Shown here: piece after piece, positions 1 through 9,988 of the stretch
How positions within the stretch are numbered: the first letter of the stretch is position 1
Layout of the letters: each line of letters begins with the position of its first letter
Source of the DNA: Methylicorpusculum oleiharenae
Lineage (GTDB): Bacteria; Pseudomonadota; Gammaproteobacteria; Methylococcales; Methylomonadaceae
Length of the DNA: 64,000 bases
Direction of reading: 5' to 3'
NCBI RefSeq assembly: GCF_009828925.2
Contig: NZ_WUTY02000001.1
Location: forward strand, 992,001-1,056,000
Program-made: the position numbers and the translations under genes
The notes under the pieces: generated by a model
Told to the model about the DNA's origin: nothing
The model's input: only the letters and a program-made list of their open reading frames with translations
Database searches by the model: none

Positions 1-543
1 TGCGCCGAAGTTATTATCAAAAGCAAAAAAACCAGTCTGACTGACTGCAATAATTTCATATGTCTGAATATAAGTCCTTAAAACTGTATAAAAGCATAGG
101 ATAATCCTGAATATAAACTATCACTCCTGCACTCAAAATCGTTAAACCGGTTTAAAAATGACTGTAGCTAAGTTGCCAGCAAGAACTACTTACAAGTCTC
201 AAATACAAACTTATCTGCTCACCCCTCCTGTTATATTCGGTAGAGGTGCTTAATTTCAAAGGACACATTAATACGTCCCTGTTGAAGATGCCTTTTCAAT
301 CAATCACCTACACACTCAATTTCAAGCGGGCGAGTAGTTACATAAAAAATACAAACAAGGAGCGGGGCGTCATTTTTAAACGATGTCACTATTCCACTCC
401 TTCGCTGTGAAATCACCCTCAGAAATCACCGACTGTGTTGAGTATGATTCAGTTCAGCTTAATCCCTGTGCTATTTAATGATCGCTCCAAGAATAATCCC
501 GCTTTTCAATTTTACTGAAACCTTCTATTCAAATTAAACGAGC
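1..543. other. Intergenic region upstream of the ExeA-like gene
   Basis: No convincing coding region is visible in this 543-base stretch. It holds one copy of the palindromic repeat family (212-340) and a separate 14-base perfect palindrome, TTAAACCGGTTTAA, at 142-155 of unknown meaning. The last 200 bases are AT-rich and presumably contain the promoter of the downstream plus-strand gene, but no clear -35/-10 pair stands out. Confidence 0.6.
212..340 (-). repeat. Palindromic intergenic repeat, copy C
   Basis: This ~129-base sequence is, in reverse orientation, the same element as those at 13775-13895 and 25528-25678. The outer ends (TATCTGCTCACCC and, on the other side, GGGCGAGTAGTTA) are imperfect inverted repeats, and the inner arms (around GGTGCTTAATTTCAAAGGA and CCTTTTCAATCAATCACC) also pair, so transcripts could form a long hairpin. 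No coding capacity is seen. It has the look of a small non-autonomous palindromic element (MITE or REP-like); which transposase moves it is not shown by this window. Confidence 0.7.
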
Positions 544-1527
544 ATGTACACACAGTTTTTTGGTTTAACAAAAGCCCCTTTTTCACTGACTCCTGATCAG
601 AATTTTTTGTATCTGAGTGAACAGCATAAAGATGCTTTAAGTTCGCTCAAATTCGGCATTCTTCAGCAATCCGGTTTTAGCGTTCTTACGGGTGAAATTG
701 GTTCCGGAAAAAGCACGTTGCTTCGAAATCTGGTCAATGACCTTGATTCAACGTGTGAGGTGGGCGTTATCACTAATACGCACGCCTCTTTTGGTCATTT
801 GCTTGAATGGGTATTGTGCGCATTCAATCTGAAAAATGTGGCGGATAGCGAAGCCGAGCGATATCAACAGTTTTGCGGATTTATTGCCAAACAAAAACTT
901 AAAAACCGGCGGGCAGTGCTGGTCATAGATGAGGCCCAGAATATGACCATTTCTAAATTAGAAGAACTTCGCTTACTTTCCAATCTTAATGACGGCCAAG
1001 AAACGACCCTGCAGATCATTTTGTGCGGTCAAACCGAACTGCTGAAAAAACTGAATGATCCCGAATTAACTCAATTCGCTCAGCGGATTGCAATCGAATA
1101 TCATCTCAACCCTCTAAACCATGAAGAGACTGCACGCTATATAGCACATCGACTGAAAGTGGCAGGCGCTCAATCCGGTATTTTTAGCCCGCAAGCCTTA
1201 CTCGCTGTCTATCAACACAGCGGCGGCATTCCCAGAGTCATTAACAATATCGCTGATATGGCGATGGTATTTGCCTTTGCAAATGACTCAAAAGTGGAAT
1301 ATGAAACAGTCATGGAAGTTGTCAATCAAAGAAGAACCGGCGGCATCATAAAACCCAGTTCATCTACCGGATCAAACGTTGAATCCATTAGCAAAAACCG
1401 TGGCCTAAAACCAACCAGTCAAGCTCTTGTTAAAAGACCCAAAACTGAGTTAGTCAGCTTATCATTGATAACGTCTTATCCGGGTGTTCAATCCATTTCA
1501 CGCATAGCAGCCAATGCGGATTCATAG
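544..1527 (+). CDS. ExeA/GspA-like AAA ATPase
   Basis: The 327-residue protein begins with the MYTQFFGLTKAPF-type N-terminus of the ExeA family, followed by a P-loop GEIGSGKST (about residues 50-58) and a Walker B strand LVIDEAQ (126-132). These are the hallmarks of the AAA domain of ExeA, which in type II secretion works with ExeB to place the secretin in the outer membrane; related ATPases serve exopolysaccharide systems. The roughly 60 C-terminal residues are low in complexity, and no transmembrane segment or peptidoglycan-binding domain is present, so it is a short, cytosolic-looking version. No gspB or secretin gene is nearby, so its pathway is unknown. Its 3' end overlaps the convergent tpx gene by 40 bases. 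Confidence 0.8.
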   Translation: MYTQFFGLTKAPFSLTPDQNFLYLSEQHKDALSSLKFGILQQSGFSVLTGEIGSGKSTLLRNLVNDLDSTCEVGVITNTHASFGHLLEWVLCAFNLKNVADSEAERYQQFCGFIAKQKLKNRRAVLVIDEAQNMTISKLEELRLLSNLNDGQETTLQIILCGQTELLKKLNDPELTQFAQRIAIEYHLNPLNHEETARYIAHRLKVAGAQSGIFSPQALLAVYQHSGGIPRVINNIADMAMVFAFANDSKVEYETVMEVVNQRRTGGIIKPSSSTGSNVESISKNRGLKPTSQALVKRPKTELVSLSLITSYPGVQSISRIAANADS

Positions 1528-1994
1528 TCGGGCTCATCCGTCAGTTCATCGACCAGCTCGCTATAAACAATCCTGTCTTTCTCATCAATGACAATAATGG
1601 CCCGGGCCGTAAGACCGGACAACACACTGTCAACCAGTTCTACGCCATAATCACGCGCAAATGACGAGCGAAACGTCGACAATGGCACGACGTCCCTTAT
1701 CCCTTCAACCTGGCAGAAACGTGACTGCGCAAAAGGCAAATCGGCTGAGATGACCAATACGACGCCATTTTCAAGGCTGGCCGCTTTTTGATTGAATTTA
1801 CGCGCCGATGCAGCACACGTTGGCGTATCCAGGCTGGGAACAATATTAAGGCATTTCTTTTTTCCCGCGTAGGTACTCAAAGAAATCTGGCCCAGCTTGC
1901 CATCGGTTAATGAAAAATCCGGTGCGTGCGAACCGATTGCAGGTAGTTCGCCACAGGTATTGATTGATTTGCCTTGAAAATTAATGCTGGCCAT
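1488..1994 (-). CDS. tpx: Thiol peroxidase (atypical 2-Cys peroxiredoxin)
   Basis: The 168-residue protein matches Tpx in length and motifs. The peroxidatic cysteine C60 lies in SLDTPTCAASARKFNQ and the resolving cysteine C94 in DLPFAQSRFC. Tpx reduces hydrogen and alkyl hydroperoxides using electrons from thioredoxin; a trxA gene lies elsewhere in the window. Family members are often periplasmic or cytosolic; no signal peptide is seen here, so a cytosolic location is inferred. The gene stands alone, convergent with the ExeA-like gene and overlapping it by 40 bases at the 3' ends. It is followed on the same strand by der, 30 bases upstream of its start, and may be co-transcribed with it. Confidence 0.95.
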   Translation of the reverse strand: MASINFQGKSINTCGELPAIGSHAPDFSLTDGKLGQISLSTYAGKKKCLNIVPSLDTPTCAASARKFNQKAASLENGVVLVISADLPFAQSRFCQVEGIRDVVPLSTFRSSFARDYGVELVDSVLSGLTARAIIVIDEKDRIVYSELVDELTDEPDYESALAAMREMD

Positions 1995-2024
1995 GCGTTC
2001 CTCTCATTGCGTTATTAAGTTTAA

Positions 2025-3443
2025 CTACCGAGCATCCTTAGAAGATTTTTTATCTTTCTTATGATGCCGCATCAAGCGTTTTCGTTTTTCAATTTGCCGG
2101 TCCGAAAGTTTGTTTTTGATGCCCTGGAAAGGATTGGGCGGCGATTTGAATTCCAAACGAATCGGTGTGCCTTTTAACTTTAGCTGTTCACGGAAATAGT
2201 TCATTAAAAAACGCTTGTAAGATCCCGGCAATGAATCAGTCTGAGTCCCGTGAATGATGATAATGGGAGGATTTCTTCCGCCTTGATGCGCGTATTTAAG
2301 CTTTATTCGTCTACCGCTAACCAAAGGTGGCTGATGTGTCGTCACTGCATCGATTAAAATTCGGCTCAACGTGGGCGTCGACATATCGATCATCGCCGCT
2401 TCATAAAGCTCATGAACAACATCGAACAATTTACCGACACCGCTTCCGTGTAGAGCCGAAATTGGGTGTTTCTGGGCAAAATCAAGAAAAGACAGCTTGA
2501 TATCCAGTTGCCGTCTGACCGTTACCTTTTGTTCGGACGTCAATCCGTCCCATTTATTCAAACCGATAATCAGTGCTCTGCCCGCTTCTAAAATCAACCC
2601 TAAAAGATGCGCATCCTGATCGGTCACGCCTTCGCTGGCATCGATCAGGTAAATAACCACATTGGCTTTTTCTATGGCCTGCAATGACTTGATGACACTG
2701 AATTTCTCGACCGTCTCCGAGACTTTGGCCCTGCGCCGCATTCCGGCAGTATCTATCAAGGTAAACTCACGTCCGTTGCGCTCAAAAGGTATGTAGATGC
2801 TGTCGCGCGTGGTACCCGGCTCATCAAATACAACCACACGTTCTTCACCCAGAATTCTGTTGACCAGTGTCGATTTTCCAACATTCGGACGGCCGACAAT
2901 CGCGATACCTATGCCGCCTGCATTGACACCCTCGCCTTCCAAAGGCTCAGTCTCCGGCAATAATTCATCGACTTTTTCCAGCAACTCACTGACACCGCGC
3001 CCATGCGCTGCAGCGATCTTGAAAGGTTCGCCCAAAGCCAAGGCATGAAAATCCGAAATGGCATTATCGGCATGAATACCATCGACTTTATTGGCAACCA
3101 GAATAACCGGTTTATCCAGTTTACGTAGCGAATCGGCAATCACTTGATCAGTAGAGCTAAGTCCCTCTCTGGCATCGACAATAAAGAACACAACGTCGGC
3201 TTCATTCAAAGCCACATCAACCTGCTTTTTGGCCAGACTCTCTATCCCTTCGGCTTCATCCGGAATACCGCCGGTATCAACCACCAGGCAATCACGCTCT
3301 CCCCGCTTGACCCGGCCATACTGCCTATCCCGGGTTAAACCCGGATAATCTGCTACCAGCGCTTCACGGCTGCGAGTCAGATAATTGAATAATGTAGATT
3401 TGCCAACATTGGGGCGCCCGACCAGGGCAATTACAGGTAACAT
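2025..3443 (-). CDS. der: Ribosome biogenesis double GTPase Der (EngA)
   Basis: The 472-residue protein has two tandem GTPase domains. The first has G1 GRPNVGKST at 9-17, G3 DTGG at 56-59 and G4 NKVD at 118-121; the second has G1 at 184-192, G3 DTAG at 231-234 and G4 NKWD at 296-299. A KH-like C-terminal domain and a lysine/arginine-rich tail follow. This architecture is unique to Der, which acts in maturation of the 50S ribosomal subunit. It follows bamB by two bases on the same strand, the conserved hisS-yfgM-bamB-der order. The start [12 protein letters not shown] places the P-loop at the usual distance from the N-terminus. Confidence 0.98.
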   Translation of the reverse strand: MLPVIALVGRPNVGKSTLFNYLTRSREALVADYPGLTRDRQYGRVKRGERDCLVVDTGGIPDEAEGIESLAKKQVDVALNEADVVFFIVDAREGLSSTDQVIADSLRKLDKPVILVANKVDGIHADNAISDFHALALGEPFKIAAAHGRGVSELLEKVDELLPETEPLEGEGVNAGGIGIAIVGRPNVGKSTLVNRILGEERVVVFDEPGTTRDSIYIPFERNGREFTLIDTAGMRRRAKVSETVEKFSVIKSLQAIEKANVVIYLIDASEGVTDQDAHLLGLILEAGRALIIGLNKWDGLTSEQKVTVRRQLDIKLSFLDFAQKHPISALHGSGVGKLFDVVHELYEAAMIDMSTPTLSRILIDAVTTHQPPLVSGRRIKLKYAHQGGRNPPIIIIHGTQTDSLPGSYKRFLMNYFREQLKLKGTPIRLEFKSPPNPFQGIKNKLSDRQIEKRKRLMRHHKKDKKSSKDAR

Positions 3444-3445
3444 GA

Positions 3446-4627
3446 TTATAAAGTTTTCGCCTTGAGTGCGGCCAGAGTGCCGTCTTTTGCATACACATAA
3501 ATGACACCATCAACCACAATGGGCTGGGCATCAATCGGTTCGTCAGTAATTCTTATTCTTGCCAACTGCCTGCCATCGGTTTTTGAAAGCCAATGGACAT
3601 AGCCTTCAAAATCACCTACCACGACATAGTTTTCCAGGACCGCGGGTGCAGTTAACTTGCGCTGATGTAAATCGCTTTGCTTCCACAACGAAGCCCCGTT
3701 ACGCTGATCAATTTGCCAAATATCGCCGTTGACATCGGTTACATAAATGTAGCGCCAGTCGGATCCCATTCCCCGGTAAGAGGAAATATCGGGGTTTCGC
3801 CAAATAACCTCGCCTTGCTGCTCGATCACTGCACTGGTTCCCCCTTTGTAGCTAGACACGTAAATAATGCCATCAGCCACCAAGGGATCGGCGGATAAAT
3901 CGACCAGACGTTCTATTTCTGAACGTCCTCCCGGTATTGCAATACTGGCATCCCAGACATGTTTACCATCGTTCAGACGCAAGGAAACGAGCTTGCCGTT
4001 CGCAAATCCGCAAATCACATTGTTATTTACTACCACCGGATTCCCTGTACCCCGAATGCTGAGCGCCGGCATGATCAGTTCATAATCCCACAAAATACGT
4101 CCGGTAGACTCATCCAGCGCAGTGACTTTACCATCCGTCGTTCTGATGATCACAACGCCTTGAGCAATAACGGGCACGGCTGCCACTTCACTGGATACGG
4201 GAAAATTCCATAGCTCTTCACCATTCCCGGCATTCAAAGCCAACACCCTCGCATCGCTGGTACCAAACACCAGAGTCCCAGTGCTTACACCCGGACCGCT
4301 TGAAAAAGGCATTTCAAAATCGGCATCCCAAACAGAATCGCCGCTAAGCAATTCAAATGCTTCCACTTCGCCTTCCTTATCACCGGCAAAGATTCTGCCA
4401 TCTTTGAAGGCAGGTACCAGCTTGAGAAAGTAATCTTCTGAGCCAACGCCAACGCTCTCTTTCCAGAGCACTTCAATCTCGATCTCAGCGTTGTACTCCT
4501 GCAATTCATTAGGCGGATCCGTGTTATCTTCACCGCCCGTAAAATAATCAGTGATTCCGCTAAACGATTCCAGCGCAGTACATGCCGTCAAAGTCAGCGC
4601 GATCAGAACAATTAGAAAATACTTCAT
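3446..4627 (-). CDS. bamB: Outer membrane assembly lipoprotein BamB
   Basis: The 393-residue protein starts with a lipoprotein signal peptide ending in the lipobox LTAC (acylated C16), followed by a run of PQQ-like beta-propeller repeats, with recurring segments such as [18 protein letters not shown] and [15 protein letters not shown]. BamB is a peripheral outer-membrane lipoprotein of the BAM complex that scaffolds BamA during beta-barrel insertion. The start codon overlaps the yfgM stop by one base (TAATG), showing translational coupling, and der follows immediately. Length and context fit BamB; the periplasm-facing outer membrane location is from family knowledge. Confidence 0.95.
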   Translation of the reverse strand: MKYFLIVLIALTLTACTALESFSGITDYFTGGEDNTDPPNELQEYNAEIEIEVLWKESVGVGSEDYFLKLVPAFKDGRIFAGDKEGEVEAFELLSGDSVWDADFEMPFSSGPGVSTGTLVFGTSDARVLALNAGNGEELWNFPVSSEVAAVPVIAQGVVIIRTTDGKVTALDESTGRILWDYELIMPALSIRGTGNPVVVNNNVICGFANGKLVSLRLNDGKHVWDASIAIPGGRSEIERLVDLSADPLVADGIIYVSSYKGGTSAVIEQQGEVIWRNPDISSYRGMGSDWRYIYVTDVNGDIWQIDQRNGASLWKQSDLHQRKLTAPAVLENYVVVGDFEGYVHWLSKTDGRQLARIRITDEPIDAQPIVVDGVIYVYAKDGTLAALKAKTL

Positions 4628-5277
4628 TAAGGCTGGCTGGGTACGATGGCTGCTTCAGTTAAATCATCCAGTTTGAATCCCAAGAGGGGCGACTTATGCC
4701 CGCTTCTTAGCGCCGATTGGTAGGCCGCTCTGGCTTCATCCAAACGATCCAGAGCCACATATAAATCACCTTTCAATTCGTCATAACTTCCGGAAAAGCT
4801 TCCCATTGACTTGGCTGTCACATCCGCAATCACTTGCAATCCTGGTTCATTCTCGCCTTTAGCCAGCATCACGCGGACCAGATTGAGTCTGGCTACATGC
4901 GCCAAATTCTCATCATCGGCTGAACTGACCACCGATTGCAGAACAGACTTTGCTTCATCCAATTGGCCTTGCTCGACCTTGATTTTGGCAAGCGTCAAGC
5001 CTGAGAAAGTTGCGTAGGGTGTTCCCTTGAACTGATCTCTGATTAATTGAGCAATTTTTTCAGCTGATTCGGTTTTTTCTTCCTTGATGGCAACCAGCAG
5101 TGATTCATACTGGACTGAAGCCTGCAAGGCCTGATCTTGCTTGTAGTTTTGCCAGAAATTCCAACCGAGTATCAAGGCAATGCCAATCACAACACCTGTT
5201 ATGGTTGATTGGCCGTTTTCTGTCCACCAACGCTTGGCGGCTGCGAGGCGTTCTTCTTCTGTTTCGTAAATTTCCAT
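4627..5277 (-). CDS. yfgM: YfgM family tetratricopeptide membrane protein
   Basis: The 216-residue protein opens with the typical METYETEEERL-like cytosolic stretch (here MEIYETEEERLAAAKRWW), then one transmembrane helix at about 23-43, then a periplasmic TPR-like helical region. YfgM in E. coli binds the SecYEG translocon together with PpiD and helps pass secreted proteins to periplasmic chaperones. It lies between hisS and bamB as in most gammaproteobacteria. The 77-base gap to hisS may hold a promoter, but none is obvious. Confidence 0.92.
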   Translation of the reverse strand: MEIYETEEERLAAAKRWWTENGQSTITGVVIGIALILGWNFWQNYKQDQALQASVQYESLLVAIKEEKTESAEKIAQLIRDQFKGTPYATFSGLTLAKIKVEQGQLDEAKSVLQSVVSSADDENLAHVARLNLVRVMLAKGENEPGLQVIADVTAKSMGSFSGSYDELKGDLYVALDRLDEARAAYQSALRSGHKSPLLGFKLDDLTEAAIVPSQP

Positions 5278-5354
5278 GATGAGTCTTTACAGGTTAGGTT
5301 TAAAGATACTAATGGGTAAGATGATTTTTTAGCTATGTGGCTATAACCGAGTAA

Positions 5355-6668
5355 TTAATTCAGTTCATGCAAAACGCGCTTTACGTCATTTGCATCTTTG
5401 AATGCAGTCTGGAGATAATTCACCGCCTCGATTAAAGACAGACTTTTCTGCTCGTCGTCAGACCTCAATGACTTAATAGCCACCACGCCTCGTTCGGCTT
5501 CTTCATCGCCAAAAATCAACGCAAATGCAGCTCCGGATTTATCCGCTTTTTTAAACTGGCTTTTAAAGCTGCCGCCACCGCAATTAACTTGCATCCTGAT
5601 AAGAGGCAGTTCATTTCTGAGCTGTTCGGCAAAACGCATACCCACAGCTTCAGCTTTATCTCCGACCCGAATCATGTAAGCGTCCAATGACGGCAAAACA
5701 GGCGGCTGGGGCAATGTTTCAAGCAGCGCTAACAGGCGTTCCATGCCCATCGCAAAGCCCACGGCATAATTGGCTTTACCGCCTAATTGTTCAATAAGGC
5801 TGTCATAGCGGCCACCGGCGCAAATGGTCCCCTGAGCACCGAGTTCATCCGTAACCCACTCAAAAACAGTTTTGCTGTAATAATCCAGCCCGCGAACCAA
5901 CCGCGTATTCAGAACATACGGAATATCCAGGCTATCTAAAAACGAGGTAAACCCGTTGAAATGTGCCTTGCTGTCATCGCCCAAATAATCCATCAATTCA
6001 GGTGCTTGGGCTACCACACTGCGCATCTCAGGATTTTTGGTATCCAGAATTCTGAGCGGATTGGTATTAAGCCGGCGGAGACTGTCCTCGTCCAGTTTAT
6101 CCAGATGCTGGCTGAAATAGTCCACCAATGCGGCCCGATAAACAGTCCGCTCATCAATAGTGCCCAACGAATTAATTTCGAGTTGAACTTTAGCGGTAAT
6201 ACCCAATTTTTGCCATAAGCGATAGGTCAGCATGATCAATTCGGCATCAATGTCAGGACCCGCCATACCGTAGGCTTCAATACCGAGCTGATAAAACTGG
6301 CGGTAGCGGCCTTTTTGAGGGCGTTCATGCCTGAACATCGGTCCGTAATACCATAAGCGGTGAATCTGATTATGTAATAAACCGTGTTCCAGCGCTGCAC
6401 GCAAACAGCCCGCAGTGCCTTCAGGCCTCAAAGTTAATGAATCGCCATTGCGATCATCAAAGGTATACATTTCCTTTTCGACGATATCGGTCACTTCACC
6501 GATGGATCGCTTGAATAATTCGGTCTTTTCAACTATCGGCAATCTGATTTCATCATAACCATAAGCCGCCATCACCTCTCTGATGAGGTTTTCCGCATAA
6601 TGCCATAGGGACGATTGATCCGGCAGAATGTCATGCATTCCGCGGATGGCTTGAATTTTATTTACCAT
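5355..6668 (-). CDS. hisS: Histidyl-tRNA synthetase
   Basis: The 437-residue class II aminoacyl-tRNA synthetase begins [12 protein letters not shown]. Class II motif 2 is seen as [15 protein letters not shown] (about 111-125), the histidine-specific signature as [15 protein letters not shown], and the motif 3 region as GFAMGMERL; an anticodon-binding domain makes up the C-terminus. It charges tRNA-His in the cytosol. It lies only seven bases after pilW. In E. coli and Pseudomonas the rodZ and ispG genes sit between these two; they are absent here. Confidence 0.98.
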   Translation of the reverse strand: MVNKIQAIRGMHDILPDQSSLWHYAENLIREVMAAYGYDEIRLPIVEKTELFKRSIGEVTDIVEKEMYTFDDRNGDSLTLRPEGTAGCLRAALEHGLLHNQIHRLWYYGPMFRHERPQKGRYRQFYQLGIEAYGMAGPDIDAELIMLTYRLWQKLGITAKVQLEINSLGTIDERTVYRAALVDYFSQHLDKLDEDSLRRLNTNPLRILDTKNPEMRSVVAQAPELMDYLGDDSKAHFNGFTSFLDSLDIPYVLNTRLVRGLDYYSKTVFEWVTDELGAQGTICAGGRYDSLIEQLGGKANYAVGFAMGMERLLALLETLPQPPVLPSLDAYMIRVGDKAEAVGMRFAEQLRNELPLIRMQVNCGGGSFKSQFKKADKSGAAFALIFGDEEAERGVVAIKSLRSDDEQKSLSLIEAVNYLQTAFKDANDVKRVLHELN

Positions 6669-6675
6669 GTCTTAA

Positions 6676-7443
6676 TTAGTGTGCTGTTTGGTCAGTGATG
6701 AGTTTTTTGGCTTCATCTGACAAGGGAAATTTATCGAACAATTGTTTTTTTAAATCATTTGCCGCAGCCGCATTACCCAAAGCTCTTTCCGTTTGGTAGG
6801 CATACCACAATGATTCCGACGAATGCTGGCTGGTCGCAAGATAGCGTTCCATAAAACCTTTAGCGGCCCAGTAATCACCTTTCTTATAACTCAACTTCTG
6901 CATTTCCAGTAAAACCGGTGCGTAATTGGGCTGATACTGCAAGGCTTGCCTGAAATAGGCTTCTGCCTCTAATAAATTACCTTTCTCACTCTCGCAGCGC
7001 CCGGCATTGGTTAATGCCAGCCAAAGCCTGTCGTTGAGTGGATTGGCGAGCGCATCTTTAAGATGAGACATACCTTTGTCATACTCGCCCCGCTCACAGA
7101 GAAAACGACCGTAGTTGTTAAGCGCGCTCAAATCCCCGGAATCGATGTTCAACGCGTCTTCGTAATGCTCTTCCGCTTCATCGTATTGTTTAAGACGTTC
7201 GGACAATACAGCCAGCGCATTATGAGCCTCGGCGTTATGAGAATCGAGCGACAAGGATTTTTTCAGATTCGATTTTGCTTCGCTTAAGCGACCCAGGTTG
7301 AGATAACGCAGGCCCAATTGCAGATGAATAGCTGATGACTCTTCGTCGCTACGCTCAGGACCTGACGAACTGCAGGCATTTAAAGTGAGCATCAAAAGCC
7401 AGCCAACCGCATTTAAAGCGCGCCCGTTCAACCTATGCCGCAC
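6676..7443 (-). CDS. pilW: Type IV pilus biogenesis lipoprotein PilW/PilF
   Basis: The 255-residue protein has a lipoprotein signal peptide with lipobox LNAC (acylated C24) and about six TPR repeats, for example the unit beginning [28 protein letters not shown]. This is the PilF (Pseudomonas) / PilW (Neisseria) pilotin family, which helps secretin PilQ multimerise in the outer membrane. Position between rlmN and hisS is the conserved location of pilF. Its start overlaps the end of rlmN by 11 bases, which suggests translational coupling. No other pilus gene is in the window. Confidence 0.9.
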   Translation of the reverse strand: MRHRLNGRALNAVGWLLMLTLNACSSSGPERSDEESSAIHLQLGLRYLNLGRLSEAKSNLKKSLSLDSHNAEAHNALAVLSERLKQYDEAEEHYEDALNIDSGDLSALNNYGRFLCERGEYDKGMSHLKDALANPLNDRLWLALTNAGRCESEKGNLLEAEAYFRQALQYQPNYAPVLLEMQKLSYKKGDYWAAKGFMERYLATSQHSSESLWYAYQTERALGNAAAANDLKKQLFDKFPLSDEAKKLITDQTAH

Positions 7444-8545
7444 GTTCTGATCCTTTCATGGCCAGCTTCAAATGTCTTCGGGTTTTATCCGCTACCCGGC
7501 CAACCAACTGGCCGCAAGCCGCATCAATATCCTCACCGCGCGTTCTTCTTATCGTGGTCACCATGCCGGCGTTATGCAGCACGGCACGAAAGCGGTCTAT
7601 CACTTCGGCACTGGAACACTCATAACGCGAGTTTGGAAACGGGTTAAACGGAATCAGATTAATCTTGGAAGGCACGGTCTTGAGTAATTTGATCATCGCC
7701 CGTGCATCTTCAACCGAATCGTTAATCCCTGCCAGCATCACATATTCGAATGTAATCCGTCGCCGCGGTGCCAATTTGACATTATCTCGGCATGCTTCCA
7801 ACAGTTCTTTGAGTGGGTACTTTTTATTGATCGGTACCAACTCATCCCTTAATTGATCGTTCACGGCGTGAAGAGAAACGGCCACACTGACATCGCATTC
7901 CTGCGTCAGACGATACATCGCCGGCACGATTCCCGAAGTGCTGATCGTCACCCGACGCTTGGACAAGCCATAGGCAAAATCATCCATCATCAAACGCATG
8001 GCGCGAACTACATTGTCGAAGTTGAGCAAGGGTTCGCCCATGCCCATCATCACCACATTGGTAATTCTGTTCTCAAGTCCCAAACGTTTTTGCGCAAAAT
8101 ACAATTGCCCGACAATTTCCGAGGTGCTCAGATTTCGGTTAAAACCCTGTTGTGCCGTTGAGCAAAACGTGCAGGCCAATGCGCAGCCAATTTGCGAGGA
8201 TACGCACAAAGTGCCTCGGCTTTCCTCGGGAATAAACACCGTTTCAATGCGATTGCCGCAAGCGGTCTGCAGCACCCATTTACAGGTGCCGTCAGTCGCA
8301 ACTTGTTCGACAACAACCTCAGGGGGTGACAGCGTGCAATGTTCTTTCAGATATGTGCGCAATGACTTGCTGAAATTGGTCATTTCATCAAAATCATCAA
8401 CGCCTTCCTGATAAATCCATTTCATCAACTGTGTGGCCCGGAAGGCTTTTTCGCCGATTTCGACAAAAAAAGCCTCAAGGCTCTTCCTGTCAAAATCGAG
8501 CAGATTGATGCTTTTAGGCTTATCGGGTGCGATTACAGAGTTCAT
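7433..8545 (-). CDS. rlmN: Dual-specificity 23S rRNA/tRNA adenine-C2 methyltransferase RlmN
   Basis: With a start at 8545 ([11 protein letters not shown]) the protein has 370 residues, the usual RlmN length; the longer open frame to 8662 would add a basic tail lying entirely inside ndk and is rejected. The radical-SAM cluster motif CALACTFC gives C121, C125 and C128. The methyl-carrying cysteine near the C-terminus is in the motif DAACGQLVG (about C344), and MGMGEP is also present. RlmN methylates A2503 of 23S rRNA and A37 of some tRNAs. Its start overlaps the ndk stop by 26 bases, and pilW overlaps its end, so ndk-rlmN-pilW look like one operon. Confidence 0.96.
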   Translation of the reverse strand: MNSVIAPDKPKSINLLDFDRKSLEAFFVEIGEKAFRATQLMKWIYQEGVDDFDEMTNFSKSLRTYLKEHCTLSPPEVVVEQVATDGTCKWVLQTACGNRIETVFIPEESRGTLCVSSQIGCALACTFCSTAQQGFNRNLSTSEIVGQLYFAQKRLGLENRITNVVMMGMGEPLLNFDNVVRAMRLMMDDFAYGLSKRRVTISTSGIVPAMYRLTQECDVSVAVSLHAVNDQLRDELVPINKKYPLKELLEACRDNVKLAPRRRITFEYVMLAGINDSVEDARAMIKLLKTVPSKINLIPFNPFPNSRYECSSAEVIDRFRAVLHNAGMVTTIRRTRGEDIDAACGQLVGRVADKTRRHLKLAMKGSERAA

Positions 8546-8951
8546 CAGCAGAGAAAAAGAAAGCAATTTCTTCTTTGGCAGTTTCAGGCGCATCCGAACC
8601 GTGAACCGCATTTTCATCGATACTGTCCGCAAAATCAGCGCGAATAGTGCCAGGAGCTGCATCTTTTGGGTTGGTTGCGCCCATCAGATCACGGTTTTTA
8701 AGAACCGCATTTTCGCCTTCCAATACTTGAACCACAACCGGACCTGAAATCATAAATGAAACCAGATCGTTAAAAAATGGACGCTCTTTGTGAACGGCAT
8801 AAAAGCCTTCGGCCTGCTCACGCGTTAAATGCAACATCTTTGAACCGACAATTCTCAGACCGTTTTTTTCAAAACGGCTGACTATTTCACCGATTACATT
8901 TTTTGCTACTGCATCAGGCTTAATGATTGAAAAAGTACGCTCGACTGCCAT
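8520..8951 (-). CDS. ndk: Nucleoside diphosphate kinase
   Basis: The 143-residue protein is a full-length Ndk. It starts [14 protein letters not shown], and the catalytic histidine is H117 in [10 protein letters not shown]. The enzyme passes the gamma-phosphate of ATP to other nucleoside diphosphates through a phosphohistidine. It leads the ndk-rlmN-pilW-hisS-yfgM-bamB-der run and is separated from secF by 89 bases, where the local promoter presumably lies. Confidence 0.98.
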   Translation of the reverse strand: MAVERTFSIIKPDAVAKNVIGEIVSRFEKNGLRIVGSKMLHLTREQAEGFYAVHKERPFFNDLVSFMISGPVVVQVLEGENAVLKNRDLMGATNPKDAAPGTIRADFADSIDENAVHGSDAPETAKEEIAFFFSADELCNRTR

Positions 8952-9040
8952 TCTGTATAAACTCCCGTTTAATTATTGTGTTAAATGTTTGTAGTTAAGT
9001 TTTTGATTATATATGAGCAGACGCCTCAATCGGTTAATTA

Positions 9041-9967
9041 TTAAGGCATGTTATCAATATCAACGCCCTCTTTAACCGGCTCCATCAAATCTTCCTGAGT
9101 CACACCCATCGATAACACAATCGCACTGGCTATGAATATGGACGAATACGTTCCGACCGAAATCCCCACCAACAGGGCAAGCGCAAAATTATGTATGGTT
9201 TGACCGCCCAAAACGGCCAATGCGACGACGACAATAATGGTCGTGAAGGAAGTCATCAAGGTTCTGCTCAATGTCTCATTGATCGAAACATTTATGATGG
9301 TTATCGATTCTTCCTTTCTAAGCATTTTGAAATTGTCTCGAATCCGATCAAAGACCACAATCGTATCGTTGATCGAATAACCGACCACGGCCAAAACCGC
9401 TGCAAGGACCGTCAAATCAAATTCCAGGCCCAGTAATGAAAAGAAACCCATGGTGATGATGACATCATGAATCAATGCCACAACCGAACCCACAGAAAAC
9501 TTATACTCAAATCGCCAGGCCACATAAATCAGAATACCGAACATGGCGTAAAGCAGCGCAAGGCCACCATCTTCAGCTAATTCGTCTCCGACTTGCGGAC
9601 CGACAAATTCAACCCGGCGCAATTCTGCCCGCTCTGAGGTTTTTTTATTAATCACGTCTAAAACTTTATTGCTAAGTTCCGAACTGCTGATGCCTTCCTG
9701 AGGTTTTAAACGGATCAATACATCTTTGGTACTACCAAAATGTTGCACCGAAGCATCACTGAAACCACCTTCTGCTAACGCATTTCTAATGACGGACAGA
9801 TCGGCTGATTCCTTGTAGCCGACCTCAACGATCGTACCACCTGTAAAATCAATACCCATTTGCAACCCTTGAGTTGCCAGCGAAATGATTGAAATAAGCA
9901 CTAACAGACCTGAGACAGCAAAAGCCAGCGTACGCTTTCCTAAAAAATCGATATCTTTTATTATCAT
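9041..9967 (-). CDS. secF: Protein translocase subunit SecF
   Basis: The 308-residue inner-membrane protein has a first transmembrane helix near the N-terminus, the GIDFTGGTIVEV motif of the first periplasmic domain, and five further helices in the C-terminal half (RND-superfamily SecD/SecF fold, with the conserved VGYSINDTIVVFDRIR segment). With SecD it uses the proton-motive force to pull secreted proteins into the periplasm. It follows secD by 21 bases in a tgt-yajC-secD-secF operon. Confidence 0.97.
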   Translation of the reverse strand: MIIKDIDFLGKRTLAFAVSGLLVLISIISLATQGLQMGIDFTGGTIVEVGYKESADLSVIRNALAEGGFSDASVQHFGSTKDVLIRLKPQEGISSSELSNKVLDVINKKTSERAELRRVEFVGPQVGDELAEDGGLALLYAMFGILIYVAWRFEYKFSVGSVVALIHDVIITMGFFSLLGLEFDLTVLAAVLAVVGYSINDTIVVFDRIRDNFKMLRKEESITIINVSINETLSRTLMTSFTTIIVVVALAVLGGQTIHNFALALLVGISVGTYSSIFIASAIVLSMGVTQEDLMEPVKEGVDIDNMP

Positions 9968-9988
9968 GAATTTTTCCTCGTTCCCAGC

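Noticed and set aside
8546-8662. N-terminal extension of RlmN into ndk
   Set aside because: The added 39 residues are coded by the end of ndk in another frame and are not part of the RlmN family; start at 8545 gives normal length.
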